Below are positions 8,211 to 16,201 of a stretch of 64,000 nucleotides of DNA, in pieces. Under the pieces are notes generated by a model. That model was given only the letters and a program-made list of their open reading frames with translations. It ran no database searches and was not told the DNA's origin. Every line of letters begins with the position of its first letter. Positions within the stretch are counted from its first letter, which is position 1. The position numbers were made by a program, and so were the translations under genes. This DNA is from Micromonospora profundi (lineage in GTDB: Bacteria > Actinomycetota > Actinomycetes > Mycobacteriales > Micromonosporaceae): positions 4,931,001 to 4,995,000 of the forward strand of contig NZ_JAATJK010000001.1 of NCBI RefSeq assembly GCF_011927785.1, in the 5' to 3' direction.

Positions 8211-9106
8211 CGTGTACTCCTGAGGGCTTCGACGCGATCGCGGACCGCCGGGACAACCTCGGAGGCAAAGATCGAGAGCTGGTTTTCGTGGTCGGCCACG
8301 GGCCAGAACACGAAGGTGTCGAAGCCGAGGACGACCACCCACTCGCTGAGCGTGTCCACCCATTGGCGCACGTCACCCACAAGCCCCTGGGCGCCCCGGA
8401 AATGCCCGATGGCACCGATCACGTTGTAGATTCGGCGAACCGATTCCGGGGCGCGTCCGGCAGCCGTAGCCGCCTCATCGATGATCTGCTGGCGGGCGAG
8501 CACTTGCTGCGGCGGCACGTAGATGTTCAGCGGCGAAACCCACCCGTCCGCCGACCTGCCCGTGACCGCCAGCATCTTGGGCCCCTGGGCGCCGAGCCAG
8601 AGTCCGACGGGCTTGGGCGGCCGGGGGCCGGCGCGATAGCCGGTCACCGAGTGATGGGGGGTTTGCAGTCGCACGGTGTCCGCGGCCAGGGCCGCGCGCA
8701 GGAGCATGAGTGACTCCTCCGTGAAAGTGACCATCTGTCCGCCGCGTCGGGGCACACCGCCCATTGAGGCGATCGCGTCGGCAAAAGCGCCACCGCCGAC
8801 GCCGAGGTGGATGCGACCGTCGGTGAGCACGCTCAGCGAGGCGGCGGCCTTGGCGAGCATCGTCGGCGGGCGCAGTTGCAGGTCCGCCACGTCGGTGAAG
8901 AAGGAGATGCGCTCCGTGGCGGCAGAGAGGCTGCTGATCAGAGTCCAGCTGTCTAGGTGCCCCGGCTGGTAGGGATGGTCCTGCACCGCGAGGAGGTCCA
9001 GGCCGACGTCCTCGGCCAAACGCGCGAGGCGCCGGGTCTGGTCCAGTGACGCGGCCGAGGGATCCAGGCTCAGCCCGAAGGAGAGTGGGCGTCCGTAGTC
9101 GGTCAT
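8207..9106 (-). CDS. LLM-class flavin-dependent oxidoreductase
   Basis: A 299-residue luciferase-like protein. SFGLSLDP at the N-terminus, GLDLLAVQDHPYQPGHLDSW, LSVLTDGRIHLGVGGGAF and GLWLGAQGPKML are hallmark strands of the F420- or FMN-dependent LLM TIM barrel. Members oxidise alcohols or act as monooxygenases; in this phylum F420 is a likely cofactor, but the sequence does not prove it. The gene leads an operon with the FAD oxidoreductase (4-bp overlap) and faces an HxlR regulator across 92 bp that contain the operator. Confidence 0.88.
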   Translation of the reverse strand: MTDYGRPLSFGLSLDPSAASLDQTRRLARLAEDVGLDLLAVQDHPYQPGHLDSWTLISSLSAATERISFFTDVADLQLRPPTMLAKAAASLSVLTDGRIHLGVGGGAFADAIASMGGVPRRGGQMVTFTEESLMLLRAALAADTVRLQTPHHSVTGYRAGPRPPKPVGLWLGAQGPKMLAVTGRSADGWVSPLNIYVPPQQVLARQQIIDEAATAAGRAPESVRRIYNVIGAIGHFRGAQGLVGDVRQWVDTLSEWVVVLGFDTFVFWPVADHENQLSIFASEVVPAVRDRVEALRSTR

Positions 9107-9154
9107 GGGTCCACGATGCGGCGGACGGCACGTCCCGCCAAACGACCGGTAAGA

Positions 9155-9173
9155 TACTTACCTCTGGTAAGTA
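9155..9173. promoter_or_regulatory. HxlR-type palindromic operator
   Basis: TACTTACC and GGTAAGTA form a perfect 8-bp inverted repeat around TCT. A further half-site GGTAAGATA (9149-9157) overlaps the left arm, giving GTAAG-ATA-CTTAC as a second, shorter palindrome. The site lies midway between the divergent LLM gene and the hxlR gene. HxlR-family repressors bind such TACT/AGTA palindromes, so it is the expected autoregulatory and operon operator. Confidence 0.75.
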
Positions 9174-9198
9174 GCCAAGAGGCTCGGAGGTCGCAGAA

Positions 9199-9558
9199 AT
9201 GACCAACACCCAGCCGCTGCGCCCGCAACGCAGCTCGATCCACGATGACACTTGCCCGAGCTTCGAGGAGGCGCTCGAGCTGGTCGGGCGCCGCTGGACA
9301 GGCTCGATCTTGGCCGCCGCCGCCCAAGGTGCTCGCCGCTTCGGCGAGTACCGCGCCACCATCGATGGCATCTCCGACCGGTTGCTGACGCAGCGTCTGA
9401 AAGAACTCGAGGCAAACGGGCTCATCGAGCGGACCGTGATCCCCAGCACGCCGGTGCAGATCCGGTACGACCTCAGTGCGGACGGCAGGGCATTGGTGCA
9501 AGCCCTGCAGCCGCTGACGAAATGGAGCATCCAGCGTTCCGCCCGGCGCGCACGGTAG
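9199..9558 (+). CDS. HxlR-family transcriptional regulator
   Basis: A 119-residue winged-helix DNA-binding protein. The core reads CPSFEEALELVGRRWTGSIL, GARRFGEYRATIDGISDRLL and LTQRLKELEANGLIERTV, the full HxlR recognition fold. Family members often sense electrophiles or quinones through the conserved N-terminal Cys, which is present here (about residue 19). It is divergent from the LLM/FAD oxidoreductase operon and shares the palindrome between them, so it probably represses that operon and itself until an inducer appears. Confidence 0.9.
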   Translation: MTNTQPLRPQRSSIHDDTCPSFEEALELVGRRWTGSILAAAAQGARRFGEYRATIDGISDRLLTQRLKELEANGLIERTVIPSTPVQIRYDLSADGRALVQALQPLTKWSIQRSARRAR

Positions 9559-9616
9559 CCCTGCGGCCGGTCGGATGCCCTGGCACTGACCGACGCCCAC
9601 AGAGGCCAGGAACGAG

Positions 9617-9657
9617 AAAAGCCCTGGCGAGGGATTCGCTCCCCCACCAGGGCTTTT
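9617..9657. terminator. Bidirectional terminator between hxlR and tRNA-Ala
   Basis: AAAAGCCCTGG (9617-9627) pairs perfectly with CCAGGGCTTTT (9647-9657). The A-run and T-run at the ends make it a classical rho-independent terminator in both directions, serving hxlR (+) and the tRNA (-). Confidence 0.85.
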
Positions 9658-9664
9658 GCAAGGG

Positions 9665-9737
9665 TGGAGCCGAGGGGACTCGAACCCCTGACCCCCACAC
9701 TGCCAGTGTGGTGCGCTACCAGCTGCGCCACGGCCCC
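9665..9737 (-). tRNA. tRNA-Ala (anticodon GGC)
   Basis: Read on the minus strand from 9737 the 73-base gene folds as a cloverleaf. The acceptor is GGGGCCG with CGGCTCC, the D arm has GCGC stems, the anticodon stem is CCACA with TGTGG around loop CTGGCAG (anticodon GGC), and the T arm is AGGGG TTCGAGT CCCCT. The 3' CCA is not encoded. It would read GCC, the dominant alanine codon in this genome. Confidence 0.95.
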
Positions 9738-9824
9738 TTGCTGTCGTCCCGGTCGCCCGGGCACTGGGAAACTATACACAGACCGGCCCGCATGGTCATC
9801 TCGCGGGGGTCCCGCCGTCCGGGA

Positions 9825-10415
9825 TCAGTTGAGCGCCACGTCCGGCGGGAAGTGCGCCACGGCGGCCATCATGCCGCCCTGCCGGCGCAGCACCATCGGC
9901 CACAGGTCGTCGGGGCGGTCGACGAAGGCATCACCGGGCAGGGCGTCCAGCAGGAACCAGGACCCGTCGGCGATCTCCTGCTCCAACTGCCCGCTGCCCC
10001 AGCCGGAGTAGCCGGCGAAGACCCGGATGCCGCCGACGCTCTCCCGCAGCTTCTCCGGGTCGACTGAGAGGTCGATCGTGCCGACCGCCCCGGACACCTG
10101 GTGGAAGCCCTTGAGTCGGCGCAGCGGTTGCCGCATCCGGGCCAGGCAGATGGCCGAGTCGGGCTGCACCGGCCCGCCTTCGAAGAGCACTGCCGGTTCG
10201 CGGGCCAGGTCGCTCCAGTCGCCCAACACCTCGGCGACCGGAACCTCGGTGGCACGGTTCAGCACCACGCCGAGCGCGCCGCCCGGCTCGTGGGCGACCA
10301 GCAGCACCACCGTACGGTCGAAGTTTGGGTCCTTGAGGGCCGGAGTCGCGACCAGCAGCCGCCCGGTCATCGACTCCACTGCCCGTCCGCCGATCGCCTG
10401 GCCCTCTCCCTGCAT
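9825..10415 (-). CDS. YqgE/AlgH family protein
   Basis: A 196-residue cytoplasmic protein of the YqgE/AlgH (UPF0301) family. Diagnostic segments are LLVATPALKDPNFDRTVVLL, HEPGGALGVVLNR, VLFEGGPVQPDS and VRVFAGYSGWGSGQLEQEI-like strands, ending GDAFVDRPDDLW. The biochemical role is not established; the family has been linked to alginate regulation in Pseudomonas. It appears to be transcribed alone. The start gives a short leader before MTGRLLVATP and could instead be that Met. Confidence 0.88.
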   Translation of the reverse strand: MQGEGQAIGGRAVESMTGRLLVATPALKDPNFDRTVVLLVAHEPGGALGVVLNRATEVPVAEVLGDWSDLAREPAVLFEGGPVQPDSAICLARMRQPLRRLKGFHQVSGAVGTIDLSVDPEKLRESVGGIRVFAGYSGWGSGQLEQEIADGSWFLLDALPGDAFVDRPDDLWPMVLRRQGGMMAAVAHFPPDVALN

Positions 10416-10685
10416 CCCACCTACCCGTCAGTCGAGACCCCGGTCCGGGATCCGCCACCCGTCGGATCCGGACAGTGTGTCGGGATCAGCCGCGCCGTCA
10501 ACGCCATGCCTGGCACCTTAGCCTGCGTCCCGGGTGCTGGATAAGGTCTGACCGGCGGGTGATCGGAGCAGCATCACCGACGCTGGAGAAACGCCCGAAA
10601 GGTCCGTCACATCCCGATAGATTCGGCTGGTCGGGAGGGCGACCACGATCGTCCCTGCGCGTATTCGACACGGAGGCAGGTGGCG

Positions 10686-12281
10686 ATGGCAACGGTCCGG
10701 GACGCGACGTACGACGTGCTCCGCAGCCTCGGCATGACCACCGTGTTCGGCAATCCCGGTTCCACCGAGGAGCCGTTTCTGCGGGACTTCCCGGCCGACT
10801 TCCACTACGTCCATGCCCTGCACGAGGCCACGGCGGTCGCGATGGCCGACGGGTACGCCCAGGTCACCGGCATGCCCGCGCACGTCAACCTGCACACAGC
10901 CCCCGGCACCGGCAACGGCATGGGCAACCTGGTCACCGCCTGGCACAACAAGACACCGCTGATCGTCACCGCCGGCCAGCAGACCCGGGAGATGCTGCTG
11001 CTCGAACCCCGGCTGACAAGCCGTCGGGCCGTCGAACTGCCCGAGCCGTACGTCAAGTGGAGCTACGAGCCGGTCCGCGCGCAGGACATCCCGGCGGCGC
11101 TGCTGCGGGCGTACGCGACGGCCGTTCAGCCACCGGCCGGGCCGGTCTTCCTCTCCCTGCCGATGGACGACTGGGCCAAGGAGGCCGAGGCGGCGCCCGT
11201 CCCGCGGTCGGTGGCCACCCGGTTCGGGCCGGATCCGCACCGGTTGGCCGAGTTCGCCCGGGTGCTGGCCGGCAGCCGCAACCCGGTGCTGGTGTTCGGG
11301 CCGGGGGTGGACCGCTCCGACAGTTGGTCGACGGCGGTCACGCTTGCGGAGCGGCTGGCCGCACCGGTCTGGTCCGCCCCGGCACCGGAACGGGCCGTCT
11401 TCCCGGAGGACCACCCGAACTTCCGTGGCGTGCTGCCGTTCGCGATCGAACCCCTGGCCGAGGCACTGGACGGGCACGACACGGTGCTGGTCATCGGCGC
11501 CCCGGTGTTCCGCTACTACCCGCACGTGCCCGGTGATCACCTGCCCGCCGGCACCCGACTGCTGCACGTCACGGACGACCCGGACGAGGCCGCCCGCGCC
11601 CCGGTCGGGGACAGCCTGCTCGGCGACCCCGGGCTGACCCTCACCGCGCTGCTCGACCTCGTCCCGCGCACCGACCGGCCGCCCCCGGCACCCCGGAGCG
11701 CCCCCGCGCCGCCGGAGATCACCACGCCGCTGAGCGCCGACGCCCTGTTCGCCGCGTTGGCGACGCACTGGCCCGAGGACGGCATCCTGGTCCAGGAGTC
11801 CCCGTCGAACCTGTCCGCGCTGCGCCGCCGGCTGCGGATCACCCGTCCGGCGTCGTACTTCACGATGGCCAGCGGCGGCCTCGGCTACGGCCTGCCGGCG
11901 GCGGTCGGCGTGGCGCTGGCGCAGCGGGACACCGGACGTGCACGCCCGGTGGTGGCGGTGATCGGCGACGGTTCGTTCCACTACTCGGTGCAGGCGCTGT
12001 GGACCGCCGCACGCCTGTCGCTGCCCGTGGTGGTCATCGTCCCGGTCAACAAGCAGTACGCGATCCTGAAGTCGTTCGCCGAGCTGAAGGACACCCCAGG
12101 GGTGCCGGGACTGGACCTGCCGGGGCTGGACGTCACGGCGATAGCGGCCGGCTACGGCTGCGCCACCGCTGTGGTGGAAACCCCCGACCAGCTCGGCGCG
12201 GCGCTCGCCACCGGCCTGCGTGCCGACCGTCCGACAGTGCTGCCGGTGCCGATCAGCACCGACGTACCCAAGATCCTTTGA
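10686..12281 (+). CDS. mdlC: Benzoylformate-decarboxylase-like ThDP enzyme
   Basis: A 531-residue thiamine-diphosphate enzyme. Counting from the ATG at 10686, which has GGAGG nine bases upstream, GNPGSTEE holds Ser26, HALHEA holds Glu47 and VNLHTAPG holds His70. These are the same numbers as the catalytic Ser26, Glu47 and His70 of Pseudomonas putida benzoylformate decarboxylase. The C-terminal cofactor motif starts VIGDGSFHYS and ends near VNKQYAIL. The family converts 2-keto acids, classically benzoylformate to benzaldehyde in mandelate catabolism. The position of the second active-site His (281 in P. putida) is Tyr278 here, in FRYYPHVPG, with a His two residues on, so substrate range may differ. 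No other mandelate genes are nearby. Confidence 0.82.
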   Translation: MATVRDATYDVLRSLGMTTVFGNPGSTEEPFLRDFPADFHYVHALHEATAVAMADGYAQVTGMPAHVNLHTAPGTGNGMGNLVTAWHNKTPLIVTAGQQTREMLLLEPRLTSRRAVELPEPYVKWSYEPVRAQDIPAALLRAYATAVQPPAGPVFLSLPMDDWAKEAEAAPVPRSVATRFGPDPHRLAEFARVLAGSRNPVLVFGPGVDRSDSWSTAVTLAERLAAPVWSAPAPERAVFPEDHPNFRGVLPFAIEPLAEALDGHDTVLVIGAPVFRYYPHVPGDHLPAGTRLLHVTDDPDEAARAPVGDSLLGDPGLTLTALLDLVPRTDRPPPAPRSAPAPPEITTPLSADALFAALATHWPEDGILVQESPSNLSALRRRLRITRPASYFTMASGGLGYGLPAAVGVALAQRDTGRARPVVAVIGDGSFHYSVQALWTAARLSLPVVVIVPVNKQYAILKSFAELKDTPGVPGLDLPGLDVTAIAAGYGCATAVVETPDQLGAALATGLRADRPTVLPVPISTDVPKIL

Positions 12282-12293
12282 AGTGGCGCCCGG

Positions 12294-13241
12294 TCAGCGG
12301 GGAGCGATCGACAGTGGAGCCCCACTGAACACGTCGAGCACGGGCCGCGCCCCCAGCGGGGCCGCCAGGGTTACGGTTACCGGCTCGACCTTGAGCATGT
12401 CGATGCACTCACCGGCGGCCCGGGTGACCGCGCCGCCGACCACCACCACGTCCGGTCGTTCCCGCACCAGCGGCGTGGTCCCGGTGTCGCACGCGCCGAC
12501 ACCGAGCCGCACGGTCAGCCGTACCCCGTCGACCGCCACCAGGTCCTGGGCGGCCACCAGCCCGTCGGCCAGCGGCACCGCCGGCGCGGTGGGCTCGGGG
12601 ACCGGGGCGACCGCCGTGGGCGCGACCGCGAGCCGGGCCACCGGAGTGGCCAACTCGTCGACAGCGAACAGCCAGGCCGGGACCTGAGCCTCACCCCGAC
12701 TGGTACGCACCGGCACCGCGCCGAGCGTGACGCCGGTGACTGTCAGCGAGAGGCAGGCGGTAGGCGACGAACTGGTGGACCAACCGTCCGGCCCCGGCTC
12801 CACAGTGGGGCCGCCCGGGCTGGGAAGGCCGGGCCGCTTGGGCCGACCCGGGCACGGCAGCGGGTCACCCTGGTCGAGCTGCCGGTACGCCTCGGCCGCG
12901 CTGACCAACGGCACGACCGAGCGGCCGTCCGGGAAACGGATCTCCCCGTCGCCCACGCCGGCCGACGGGATGGGGACCTGTGCCCGGTACCAACCGGCAC
13001 GGAAGGCCGCCTCGGTCTCCGATGTGAAGCGCGGGTCGCCGGGCAGCACTGTCGGCCCCTGCAACGGGACGTACCCGGTGCGCCAGTCCGGGCCCGGTCG
13101 CCACGCCTCGGCGACCTCGGTGGCCCGCGTGTCGAACGCCTCCGCGCGGCCACCGGGACCACCGGCGGGCTCGTCGCCGGTCGCGGCGCAACCAACCCCG
13201 AAGAGCAGCGGGAGTACGAGCAGAACGGCCTCTCGACGCAT
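12294..13241 (-). CDS. Putative lipoprotein of unknown function
   Basis: A 315-residue exported protein. The first 18 residues form a hydrophobic signal ending LLFGVGC, a near-lipobox whose Cys would be lipidated, followed by a Gly/Asp/Pro-rich linker. The rest is rich in Pro, Val and Thr, alternates short strands with loops, and has a few Cys residues. I recognise no domain. It is convergent with the mdlC-like gene, only 12 bp from its stop, and 36 bp downstream of another unknown gene on the same strand. Confidence 0.65.
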   Translation of the reverse strand: MRREAVLLVLPLLFGVGCAATGDEPAGGPGGRAEAFDTRATEVAEAWRPGPDWRTGYVPLQGPTVLPGDPRFTSETEAAFRAGWYRAQVPIPSAGVGDGEIRFPDGRSVVPLVSAAEAYRQLDQGDPLPCPGRPKRPGLPSPGGPTVEPGPDGWSTSSSPTACLSLTVTGVTLGAVPVRTSRGEAQVPAWLFAVDELATPVARLAVAPTAVAPVPEPTAPAVPLADGLVAAQDLVAVDGVRLTVRLGVGACDTGTTPLVRERPDVVVVGGAVTRAAGECIDMLKVEPVTVTLAAPLGARPVLDVFSGAPLSIAPR

Positions 13242-13277
13242 GCCGGGTTCGACGCACCCGCCAGCACCCCGGTTCCC

Positions 13278-13811
13278 TCAGGTCTCACCCCCGAGATCCG
13301 TCTGGTACGCCTGCCAGAGCAGCTCGGCGCCCCGCCGTCGGTGCCGGGTCAACGCCCGCAGCAGGTGGCCCGCCCGGTGCCGCAACTCGTCGAGGCTTGC
13401 CTCGGGCCGCTCTGCGAGCCGCTGCACGGCGAGCATCGTGGCGACGATCGCGGCATGCTCCAGGGTCAGCAGCCGAACCCTGTGGTCCAGGCGAGGCGAA
13501 TGGGTGAGCAACTCCCGGTAGAGGCCGGCAGGGCCCTCGGTGACCCGGACGTGCTCGGCGAAACCCTGGCCGACCGGACGCAGCCGGCGCAGCACGTTCT
13601 CGCGCCAGCACGACTCGACCGTCGCGTCGGCGACGGCCCGGGCGAGGGCGTGCACGTCACCGGCGAGCCCGGCGGAACGCGGCTGACCGGGCAACCCGAC
13701 GGGGGACGCCGCTCTGCCGTTGTGCGATTCGGGGGTGAGCCCGGTCGCCCACGGATGGGCGGTGGCTGACCGGGTGGTGACTGACGGCTGCTGGACCGGA
13801 CCGGTGACCAT
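13278..13811 (-). CDS. Hypothetical helical protein
   Basis: A 177-residue protein with no family I recognise. After about 50 low-complexity residues the chain becomes helical with many Arg, Leu and His residues (for example VHALARAVADATVESCWREN and HAAIVATMLAVQRLAE). No signal peptide, membrane helix or catalytic motif is visible. It starts with ATG after a short A/G-rich stretch and is followed by the putative lipoprotein gene on the same strand, so the two may be co-transcribed. Confidence 0.6.
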   Translation of the reverse strand: MVTGPVQQPSVTTRSATAHPWATGLTPESHNGRAASPVGLPGQPRSAGLAGDVHALARAVADATVESCWRENVLRRLRPVGQGFAEHVRVTEGPAGLYRELLTHSPRLDHRVRLLTLEHAAIVATMLAVQRLAERPEASLDELRHRAGHLLRALTRHRRRGAELLWQAYQTDLGGET

Positions 13812-13962
13812 GGCACCTCCCGCGCGGCGCTGCTACCCCATACCGCGATGGTGAACCCGCTCACGTGCGCTGTCCAGATGCCCTGAAGGCCTCATCTGCA
13901 CCATTGGTCACAGCGTTCACTCCAACCCCGTGACGGCTCAGTGAGCGCCACCGGGGGGTCGT

Positions 13963-14655
13963 TCAGGTCCTCCGCCGGTGCTCTGCCAGGCGACGCAGGT
14001 CGCCGGCGACGGCGTACGCCTCGCTGTCCCGCCCCTCGCTGTCCCGCCCTTCGTCGGGTCGACCCGATGTGATCGCGTCGGCAAGTGCCAGCAGTTCGGG
14101 CGGCGGTAGCGTGGCCAGCCCCATCCCCCGCAGCGGCAGCATGATCCGGTGCCCGCTGTCCCGATCGGTGGCCATGACGACCGGCAGGCGGTGTCCACGC
14201 GCCCGCATGTCGTCCCCTGTCTCGCGTTCCGACATCCCTCGCGCGTCGATGACCGCTGTGGCGAGGTCGACGGTACGGCTGTGCAGCGCTCCCCGGACCC
14301 GTAGCCGGCTGCCATCCAGCCAGGCGGCCGTACGGAGCACCCGCAGCACCAGGTAAACCCCGAGCACTGCACAGGGCAGCCCACACAGCCCGGCCAGCGG
14401 GCCGAGAGTCGGCTGGTCCTCACCGCCGGAGTCCTGCAGGGAGGGCGGCAGCATCCCCGGCGGCAGATCGCGTGCCTCCTCATAGGAGGCGAACCCGTCC
14501 CCCGGGCCGGTCAGACGCCGCAGCAGCCCGTCGGCGATCAGTGGCAGCAGCACGAACGCGGCACCGACGGCGGTGACGAAAACGCCGACCACCACCGAGA
14601 GGGTGCGCTGGCCGGGTGACGCGCCAACGGACAGGCGCAGCTCCTGGTTCGTCAC
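13963..14655 (-). CDS. Membrane protein with two helices and a PH-like cytoplasmic domain
   Basis: A 230-residue protein. Two hydrophobic segments (about residues 20-45, containing VVVGVFVTAVGAAFVLLPLI, and about 95-120, CGLPCAVLGVYLVL) flank an acidic loop. The C-terminal half, LDGSRLRVRGALHSRTVDLA then RIMLPLRGMGLATLPPPELL, has the strand pattern of small bacterial PH-like domains. GTG at 14655 is preferred because upstream sequence encodes only Arg/Ala/Gly-rich sequence without coding character. The C-terminal tail carries a short duplicated EGRDSE. Function unknown. Confidence 0.6.
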   Translation of the reverse strand: MTNQELRLSVGASPGQRTLSVVVGVFVTAVGAAFVLLPLIADGLLRRLTGPGDGFASYEEARDLPPGMLPPSLQDSGGEDQPTLGPLAGLCGLPCAVLGVYLVLRVLRTAAWLDGSRLRVRGALHSRTVDLATAVIDARGMSERETGDDMRARGHRLPVVMATDRDSGHRIMLPLRGMGLATLPPPELLALADAITSGRPDEGRDSEGRDSEAYAVAGDLRRLAEHRRRT

Positions 14656-15053
14656 AGCGGCAGCGTAGGCGAACCCTCCCGCGCCAGGCACCCGCCCCGC
14701 CCTCCGGCACCCCTGGGCTGCGCCCCCGGGCCACGCCACCGGGCCGGCGCCGCCGGGCCGCCCGCGCCGCCGCATTACCGGCGCTGCCAGGGCTGCCGCG
14801 CGGCTGGCCGGGCGTGATCGACTCGCTTTCAAGGAAATCGCGGTATCCCCAGCGCTCCGGATGCCCCGGTTTCAAGGAAGCCGAGTCGATCATCGCTTCG
14901 GGACGCCGGTCCGACCCAGCTCGCCGACGAACACGGTCGACGCCGGCGACGAGTTGCGACTCGGGAACTCGCGGTCACGCGTTGCCACCCTGGGACTGGC
15001 GCCCGCCGTGGGAGTGGCGGTGAAGCGTTCGGCCCCGGGTGGCGCAGAAACGG
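14656..15053. other. Intergenic region without a gene
   Basis: About 400 bp between the membrane-protein gene and the tmRNA terminator. It contains one copy of a 78-bp palindromic repeat (14815-14892). The rest is GC-rich, and I see no coding start, RNA gene or hairpin in it. Confidence 0.6.
14815..14892. repeat. Palindromic repeat family 1, copy A
   Basis: A 78-bp imperfect palindrome. The outer arms TGATCGACTCG (14815-14825) and CGAGTCGATCA (14882-14892) are perfect, and inner arms contain TTTCAAGGAAATCG and CCCCGGTTTCAAGGAAG around a short loop. Two relatives lie at 24790-24866 and 45098-45176. The arms, not the loop, are conserved between copies. Confidence 0.85.
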
Positions 15054-15087
15054 CGATGCGCCCCGGCTGGTGGGCCGGGGCGCATCG
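15054..15087 (-). terminator. tmRNA terminator
   Basis: CGATGCGCCCCGGC (15054-15067) and GCCGGGGCGCATCG (15074-15087) form a perfect 14-bp stem around TGGTGG, seven bases beyond the 3' CCA end of the tmRNA gene. Confidence 0.85.
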
Positions 15088-15094
15088 TTCGAGG

Positions 15095-15469
15095 TGGTGG
15101 AGGTGCCGGGAATCGAACCCGGGTCCTTCGCCGGTTTGTCAGGGCTTCTCCGAGCGCAGCTCGCTATGCCTCTACTCGGCCCCACCGCTCACGCGAGCAA
15201 GTTGGTGTGACGGGCCCAGTCGCTGATTTATCTCGCCGCACGGACCCCGCGACCGGGTCCGATTGGCCAGCCTTCTAGCTGATGCCGGCTACTGGGACGA
15301 AGGCGTTCCCAGGCCGACAGACTCACTACTCGCCTCAGGCGGCGAGAGCGAAGTCAGCGCGTTGGTTCTTGGCGCTTATTGGTTTCCGACGACCGATTCT
15401 CGAGACGACGTCGGCTTCCTCGGCTCGCTTCCCCTGTCGCTGCGTACGAAGTCGAAACCAGTCACCCCC
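15095..15469 (-). ncRNA. ssrA: tmRNA (ssrA)
   Basis: Transfer-messenger RNA of about 375 bases, read on the minus strand. The 5' end GGGGGTGACTGGTTTCGAC pairs its first seven bases with CACCTCC near the 3' end, the T arm has the GGTTCGATTCCC sequence, and CCA is encoded. The mRNA-like part encodes the degradation tag AKNQRADFALAA followed by TGA (about 15367-15329), with GCC as the likely resume codon. It rescues ribosomes stalled on broken messages by tagging the nascent chain for proteolysis together with SmpB, encoded about 100 bp away on the same strand. Confidence 0.95.
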
Positions 15470-15573
15470 TCGACAGGCCGCCGATGTGGCGGCACTGACA
15501 AGACTAACGCCTGCCGCAACGGGTTTCATCCCGAGCCCCGGGCCGACACGTCGACCCGGACAAACGGGACGAA

Positions 15574-16053
15574 CTAATCGTCCATCCCCTTGCCGCGCCG
15601 GCCTGAAATCCGGGCGATCTCCCGGTCCGCGTCGCGCTTGGCGAGGTCCTGCCGCTTGTCGTACGACTTCTTGCCCTTGGCCAGGGCGATCTCCACCTTG
15701 GCCCACCCGTCGGAGAAGTAGACCTGCAACGGGACGATTGTCAGCCCACCCTCTCGGGTCTTGCCGAGCAGCTTGTCGATCTCGCCCCGGTTGAGCAGCA
15801 GCTTGCGGGTACGCCGGGGCTCGTGGTTGGTCCAGGTGCCCTGGGTGTACTCCGGAATGTGCATCGCGTGCAGGTACAACTCGCCGTTGCGCTCCTGCGC
15901 GAACGCGTCGACAAGCGACGCCCGGCCGGCCCGCAGCGACTTGACCTCCGTGCCGGTGAGCGCCATGCCCGCCTCGTACGTGTCGAGGATCGAGTAGTCG
16001 TGACGCGCCTTCTTGTTGGAGGCGACCACCTTGCGCCCCTTTTCCCGTGGCAT
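15574..16053 (-). CDS. smpB: SsrA-binding protein SmpB
   Basis: A 159-residue RNA-binding protein of typical size. [54 protein letters not shown] and a basic C-terminal tail ending GRRGKGMDD are SmpB signatures. It binds the tRNA-like end of tmRNA and the tail mimics the anticodon side in the ribosomal A site. The ATG at 16053 (MPREKGRK) is used; a GTG three codons upstream is also preceded by a purine-rich stretch. It lies between ssrA and ftsX, a standard actinobacterial arrangement. Confidence 0.95.
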   Translation of the reverse strand: MPREKGRKVVASNKKARHDYSILDTYEAGMALTGTEVKSLRAGRASLVDAFAQERNGELYLHAMHIPEYTQGTWTNHEPRRTRKLLLNRGEIDKLLGKTREGGLTIVPLQVYFSDGWAKVEIALAKGKKSYDKRQDLAKRDADREIARISGRRGKGMDD

Positions 16054-16133
16054 CGGCGCCACCCCCTCTCCTCCGATGTCCGTGGCGAGCCACCTCGCCC
16101 GGACAACCGATCATGCTACCTGAATGACAAGGA

Positions 16134-16167
16134 CCCTCCCGCGCCGTTTATTTCCGGCGCGGGAGGG
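16134..16167 (-). terminator. Terminator after ftsX
   Basis: CCCTCCCGCGCCG (16134-16146) and CGGCGCGGGAGGG (16155-16167) form a perfect 13-bp stem with a T-rich 8-base loop, 35 bp beyond the ftsX stop. Confidence 0.8.
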
Positions 16168-16201
16168 CCCTCGGGAGACGACGGGAGGACCCGTACGGTG
16201 C

